Positions 6,427 to 9,475 of a DNA stretch of 9,475 bases are shown in pieces; the first letter of the stretch is position 1, and each line of letters begins with the position of its first letter. Both the position numbers and the translations under genes were made by a program. The notes beneath the pieces were generated by a model, which searched no databases, was not told where the DNA came from, and was given only the letters and a program-made list of their open reading frames with translations. Source of the DNA: Acidobacteriota bacterium (GTDB lineage Bacteria; Acidobacteriota; Terriglobia; UBA7540); the NCBI GenBank assembly GCA_021828225.1, contig JAKASH010000074.1:1-9475 (forward strand), written 5' to 3'.

Positions 6427-7580
6427 GCCCCATTAGCAAGAGTCTTCCTTTGCAGCAGACCATTCAATCCGACCATCCCACGACGGATGGCACGAGGGTC
6501 AGAACATACCTCCACCTCAATGGGCCAGACGACGTCAGGGACAGAATCGCGTGCGCCCTCTCTGCGAGACGCAGCGAAATAGCCACAGAGCATTTTAAGT
6601 ACAGCCCGTCCAAACTTGCTGCCCGGTGTACAGGGGACTGGAAGGGTAAACGGTTTTTCGCAAAAATAGTCCTCGCGGATCCCTACCCCATCCCCGCTCG
6701 CTTCAGCACACCCTGGGAAATGTCCGGAGGCTTCCCGGAGCCAGTTCGGTCGGCCAGTGAACAGATCGAAGCCGAGTGGGAAATGGCTCACAAGATGCGC
6801 GAACTTTCGGGAGGCAGTTCCGTTCCGACGCCGCTCGGAAAGTCAGTCCCTGCGAGAACGATCGTCTGGGACGAGGCAAGCGGGACACTGCTCATCCGAA
6901 TGCTGAAAAAGTCGCGATGGAAGGTGTCGTTTGTGTCGACCGGTGCCAGCGTGCTGTTTCAAGCAGGCATGTGGCTGAGGAATGTACATGAAACGTCCCG
7001 TCAAAGCACAGAGATCATCGAAATGCCTGCCTTAATCGGGCTTGTTAACGACTTTATGGAACAACAAAGGCCGAAGAACGGTTCACCGTACCATCGCATT
7101 GTGATGAAAATCTTGGAAGAGTCTCTACTGGAAATTGGTGGTGCCGGTGCCTTCCGCGTCCCGGTGGCATTCACCCACGGTGATTTTTGTCTATCGAACC
7201 TCATTGGGGAGGGCGCAGGTTGTCGGCTCAATGTTGTCGACTTCGAGCTATGCGCCTTCCGGCCCATTTGTCATGACCTGTTTGCACTAGTATCCGACCT
7301 TCGCTCCCAGCTCTTGAACCCGGTGGTTCCTAAATCTGTCATCCTGTCATGGGAGAAATCATTCTGGGCGGGATACGGTCCAATCTCAGTACAGATCCGG
7401 GCATTTGTTGATGCGCTGGCTTTGGCACGGATCTTTTATCACCATCTCTATCGGTTGTTAACCCGCAGACAACGCCGAGGCTGGATCGCCGGGGTAAATG
7501 CACAACTTTACAGAACGTTTCTGGAACGGATGATCATCACACGGCGGTTGGATCTCCCCCGCGAGTTTTGTCCTCCTTGA
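6423..7580 (+). CDS. APH/choline-kinase-fold phosphotransferase
   Basis: 385 aa. The catalytic core is visible as HGDFCLSN at 252-259 (the Brenner motif with D254 as base and N259 for metal) and VVDFE at 271-275 (equivalent to DFG, with D273 holding Mg2+), followed by the CHDLFAL helix typical of the APH family. A candidate ATP lysine is K81 in FFAKIV, with a glutamate-rich helix at 113-120 that could supply its partner. The fold transfers phosphate from ATP to small alcohols or sugars. Here the context is glycan assembly, so a sugar, lipid or glycan kinase role is more likely than drug resistance (inference). The N-terminal 60 residues are hydrophilic and not recognised. The C-terminus is helical and basic (LLTRRQRRG near 345-353). 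Translation is coupled to the upstream GT4 by the ATGA overlap, with GGAG 4 nt before the ATG. No signal peptide or membrane segment is apparent. Confidence 0.78.
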   Translation: MSPISKSLPLQQTIQSDHPTTDGTRVRTYLHLNGPDDVRDRIACALSARRSEIATEHFKYSPSKLAARCTGDWKGKRFFAKIVLADPYPIPARFSTPWEMSGGFPEPVRSASEQIEAEWEMAHKMRELSGGSSVPTPLGKSVPARTIVWDEASGTLLIRMLKKSRWKVSFVSTGASVLFQAGMWLRNVHETSRQSTEIIEMPALIGLVNDFMEQQRPKNGSPYHRIVMKILEESLLEIGGAGAFRVPVAFTHGDFCLSNLIGEGAGCRLNVVDFELCAFRPICHDLFALVSDLRSQLLNPVVPKSVILSWEKSFWAGYGPISVQIRAFVDALALARIFYHHLYRLLTRRQRRGWIAGVNAQLYRTFLERMIITRRLDLPREFCPP

Positions 7581-7626
7581 GAGCAGCCAAACCATTGCCG
7601 ATCTATAGCTGACCGCTTTACCGCAA
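7581..7626 (+). promoter_or_regulatory. Leader of the second flippase, no Shine-Dalgarno
   Basis: This 46-nt gap lacks a purine-rich ribosome site. It contains GCCAAACCA (7586-7594), CTATA (7603-7607) and TACCGC just before AAATG, all also present in the same order upstream of the first flippase. A TTGAGA at 7577-7582 resembles a -35 box but no matching -10 stands at a proper distance. The gap may be a shared regulatory or translation leader, or a chance resemblance. Confidence 0.22.
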
Positions 7627-9300
7627 ATGAACGACTCCAGCGAACAAACCGTCATCATCAGCAAAGAAGCCATGTCGAGTGAACTGGACTCAGGCACGCA
7701 GCCAGATGCTAGGGTAGAAGGCTCACAGGAGTGGCTTACGGGCACGACCGTGTCGGCGCCCGAAGCCGTCTCGAGTCCTGCGCCTTCCGACGCAGCAAAA
7801 GACGTCCGGCACATGGCTGCCGGTGCGAGCATCTCACTTGGCGGAAAACTGATTGGCCGAGGCGTACGGCTTGTCGGTGACGTGGTTCTGGCGCACATTC
7901 TCGGGCCGGCTACTTTCGGTTTGTATGCCATTGGGTGGACTATTACGCGAATTGCAACCTTGTTGACGCCACTCGGGCTGGATACAGGCGTTATTCGCTT
8001 CGCCTCGCCAAACCGGAACCGGGACCGGGACCGTGCGAGGCTTAAAGGTGTCATCACACATGCGCTCCAATTTTCTACTCTGTCAGGTCTTCTGCTGGGA
8101 ATCACGTTCTACCTTCTTGCACCCTGGCTGGCTCTGAGCGTATTTCACCAGCCCGACTTGATATTTGTTTTCCGTTGTTTTGCCGTTGCCTTCCCTTTGA
8201 TGACCTGCCTGAAAGTGGCCTCGGCTGCAACACGCGTGTCACAGCAGATGAAATTCTCAGCTTACGCGGAGGATCTCGGACAGCCGGCTGCCGCCCTGGC
8301 GCTGATTCTGATGTTTTATCTTTTCGGCTTTAGATTGGGTGGTGCTTTGGCGGCGTTTGTTTTGTCCGCCGGACTCGCTTCGATCCTGGCGATCTATTAC
8401 ATCGGGAAGCTTTTCCCGGAAGTCATTTCAAAAACGATCAAGCCGGTTTTTGCGGGGAAAGATCTCCTCTTTTTTTCGCTCCCGGCATCCCTCTCGGTTA
8501 TGTTTGGAATCCTGCTGCTTTGGGTAGATCGATTATTCGTGGGGTATTTCCGCTCTGACGCCGAGGTCGGCATATATCATGCCGCGTCACAATTGTCGAT
8601 CGCGCTCGCCGTAATCTTGAGCGCCTTCGGGGCTATCGTGATGCCAATGATCGCGGAACTGTATCATCACGGGAAAAAAGACCGGCTTGAAGAGTTGTAC
8701 CGGGTCAGCACCAAGTGGTCACTTTATCTGAGCCTCCCGCCGTTTCTGGTGATGTGTTTTGTCCCTCGCGAAGCGATGTGGGCCATCTTTGGGAAACCGT
8801 ACGTCTTGGGAGGAATGATCCTGCCCGTTCTTGGCATAGGCCAGTTGATCAACTCTGGAACGGGCCCGGTCGGTGCGCTCCTCGTCATGACAGGCCATCA
8901 GAACGAACTCTCAATCCTTAGTGGCGCCATGTTTGTAGCCAACATCGTCTGCGCGCTTTTGCTCGTTCCGCGCTTCGGGATGCTGGGGGCTGCCTTAGGA
9001 ACGGCATTTACTGTGGGCGCGCTGTGCCTGATCTCCATATTCATGGCGCGCGTTCTTCTGAGGCTTTGGCCCTATGACCGGCGCTATTGGAAAGGTTTGC
9101 TGGCAACTGGAGCGGCTTCCGTGGCCATCCTCCTCTTGCGCCGGCTATCGATCACTTCACCTTATCTCACTCTGGCGGGTGCTGCAGTCTGCTCCGTTGT
9201 CGTGTTTGTCGCCGTGCTGGTGTTGCTGGGCCTCGACGCGGAAGACAAGGAGTTTCTTCACCTGATTTTTGGCCGGCTGCTTCGCGAGCAAAGGGGTTAG
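7627..9300 (+). CDS. Second polysaccharide flippase (Wzx/MOP superfamily) with hydrophilic N-terminus
   Basis: 557 aa. Residues 1-62 are hydrophilic, rich in Ser, Glu, Asp and Ala, and probably disordered. The membrane domain begins near 63 with AAGASISLGGKLIGRGVRLVGD, followed by LAHILGPATFGLYAIGWT at about 89-106, the family signature between TM1 and TM2, and GLDTGVIRFASP near 118-129. About 12 to 14 membrane segments are seen by eye. The family flips undecaprenol-linked or related glycans across the cytoplasmic membrane. The protein resembles a different branch from the first flippase, with a conventional positive loop around 127-140 containing Asn-Arg/Asp-Arg dipeptides encoded by a hexamer repeat. 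The start at 7627 is the first ATG. ATGs at 7672 and 7813 are alternatives, and the latter would remove the hydrophilic extension. No Shine-Dalgarno is visible for 7627. It follows a 46-nt gap, so it may have its own promoter. Confidence 0.86.
   Translation: MNDSSEQTVIISKEAMSSELDSGTQPDARVEGSQEWLTGTTVSAPEAVSSPAPSDAAKDVRHMAAGASISLGGKLIGRGVRLVGDVVLAHILGPATFGLYAIGWTITRIATLLTPLGLDTGVIRFASPNRNRDRDRARLKGVITHALQFSTLSGLLLGITFYLLAPWLALSVFHQPDLIFVFRCFAVAFPLMTCLKVASAATRVSQQMKFSAYAEDLGQPAAALALILMFYLFGFRLGGALAAFVLSAGLASILAIYYIGKLFPEVISKTIKPVFAGKDLLFFSLPASLSVMFGILLLWVDRLFVGYFRSDAEVGIYHAASQLSIALAVILSAFGAIVMPMIAELYHHGKKDRLEELYRVSTKWSLYLSLPPFLVMCFVPREAMWAIFGKPYVLGGMILPVLGIGQLINSGTGPVGALLVMTGHQNELSILSGAMFVANIVCALLLVPRFGMLGAALGTAFTVGALCLISIFMARVLLRLWPYDRRYWKGLLATGAASVAILLLRRLSITSPYLTLAGAAVCSVVVFVAVLVLLGLDAEDKEFLHLIFGRLLREQRG
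8011..8034 (+). repeat. Tandem hexamer repeat in the flippase gene
   Basis: Four consecutive hexamers of the form RACCGK (AACCGG twice, GACCGG, GACCGT) lie in frame and encode Asn-Arg, Asn-Arg, Asp-Arg, Asp-Arg at residues 129-136. They fall in the charged loop after the second membrane segment. Because six bases make two codons, gain or loss of a copy would not shift the frame. Confidence 0.75.
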
Positions 9301-9305
9301 GAAAA

Positions 9306-9374
9306 ATGTTTCACCATCCTTTGGCCTTTTACCTTTGGCACGCGGGAATTCAAAAGACGGGAGGCACGAATTGA
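9306..9374 (+). CDS. Possible 22-residue leader ORF between flippase and glycosyltransferase
   Basis: An ATG at 9306 opens a frame of 22 residues (MFHHPLAFYLWHAGIQKTGG plus TN), ending in a TGA at 9372-9374 that overlaps the TTG start of the next gene as TTGA. Upstream AAGGGG (9291-9296, 9 nt away) could serve as a ribosome site. The peptide is rich in aromatic residues and histidine. It has no recognised relative. It could be a coupling leader for the downstream gene, or chance: ORFs this short occur often. The same kind of TTGA junction occurs at 3002-3005 between two convincing genes. Confidence 0.25.
   Translation: MFHHPLAFYLWHAGIQKTGGTN
9359..9364 (+). promoter_or_regulatory. Shine-Dalgarno of the final glycosyltransferase
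   Basis: GGGAGG stands 6 nt before the TTG at 9371. No in-frame ATG occurs nearby and the family sequence begins right at this TTG, so the site decides the start. Confidence 0.65.
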
Positions 9375-9475
9375 ACGTCCTTATTGTCGGTCACGCTTGC
9401 AGCCCGCGGCGAGGCTCAGAACTGGCATTCACCTGGAATTGGGCCTGGCATTTGAGCCAGAAATACGAAGTGTGG
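9371..9475 (+). CDS. Glycosyltransferase family 4, N-terminal fragment (runs off the window)
   Basis: Only the first 35 codons are present, from a TTG start. The translation MNVLIVGHACSPRRGSELAF and the following WNWAWHLSQKYEVW match the N-terminus of a well-defined GT4 subgroup that begins with a strand, then C-x-P-x-x-G-S-E, then W-N-W-A and a helix ending in a histidine- or tyrosine-containing EVW. That loop contacts the acceptor and the sugar-nucleotide phosphates in GT-B enzymes. The donor domain lies beyond the window, so donor specificity cannot be judged. It follows the second flippase by 70 nt and is probably in the same transcript. The identification rests on a short but distinctive stretch. 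Confidence 0.8.
   Translation, partial: MNVLIVGHACSPRRGSELAFTWNWAWHLSQKYEVW

Noticed and set aside
6423..7580. Aminoglycoside resistance gene
   Set aside because: The APH core motifs are shared by many small-molecule kinases. The coupling to a glycosyltransferase and the lack of any resistance or mobile context argue against it.
7577..7609. Sigma-70 promoter built on TTGAGA
   Set aside because: TTGAGA fits a -35 box well, but the hexamers 16-18 nt downstream match the -10 consensus at only about two positions, and TATAGC is 21 nt away.
7458..8105. Minus-strand open frame spanning the kinase and second flippase junction
   Set aside because: It covers parts of two well-supported plus-strand genes and the gap between them. 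It shows no family motif and is rich in Ser, Pro and Arg, as shadow frames often are.
9301..9370. Terminator between the second flippase and the last glycosyltransferase
   Set aside because: No GC-rich hairpin followed by a T-run is present. The gap instead holds a short ORF and a ribosome site, which fits continued transcription.

Overview
The window is a compact, single-strand run of genes (all on +) from what looks like a Gram-negative-type bacterium of moderate GC content (mid-50s percent by eye). The protein style (Wzx-like flippases, GT4 glycosyltransferases and ATP-grasp enzymes packed together) would suit Acidobacteriota or a similar soil or environmental phylum. That assignment is an impression, because no phylogenetic marker gene is present.

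Layout. Positions 62-1692 hold a comA-like and a comB-like gene, homologues of phosphosulfolactate synthase and 2-phosphosulfolactate phosphatase. Together these families turn phosphoenolpyruvate plus sulfite into 3-sulfolactate. Positions 1686-3005 hold an ATP-grasp ligase that overlaps comB by 7 nt. Positions 3002-3724 hold a SAM-dependent methyltransferase that overlaps the ligase by 4 nt and starts at TTG behind a perfect AGGAGG. After a 63-nt gap come a 12-TM-type polysaccharide flippase (3788-5152), a GT4 glycosyltransferase (5188-6426) and an APH/choline-kinase-fold phosphotransferase (6423-7580) coupled by ATGA. After a 46-nt gap comes a second, unrelated-looking flippase with a long hydrophilic N-terminus (7627-9300). 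A 22-codon ORF (9306-9374) follows, and then the first 35 codons of another GT4 glycosyltransferase, which runs off the window.

How they may work together. The glycosyltransferases, flippases and kinase indicate an envelope or exopolysaccharide (or glycolipid) assembly locus. The unusual part is the front end: a sulfonate-making gene pair transcriptionally and translationally joined to an ATP-grasp enzyme, a fold that commonly activates carboxylates and joins them to amines. The most economical hypothesis is that a sulfolactate-type carboxylic acid is made in the cytoplasm, ligated to an amine on a sugar, peptide or lipid precursor, possibly methylated, glycosylated and exported. The ComA-like protein keeps the family's PEP-side landmarks but has changed several other conserved positions, so its product could differ from phosphosulfolactate. 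None of this is proven by the sequence alone.

No rRNA, tRNA, CRISPR array, insertion sequence or convincing terminator was seen. The gaps between genes are all under 75 nt, so no stretch above 300 bases lacks a gene.
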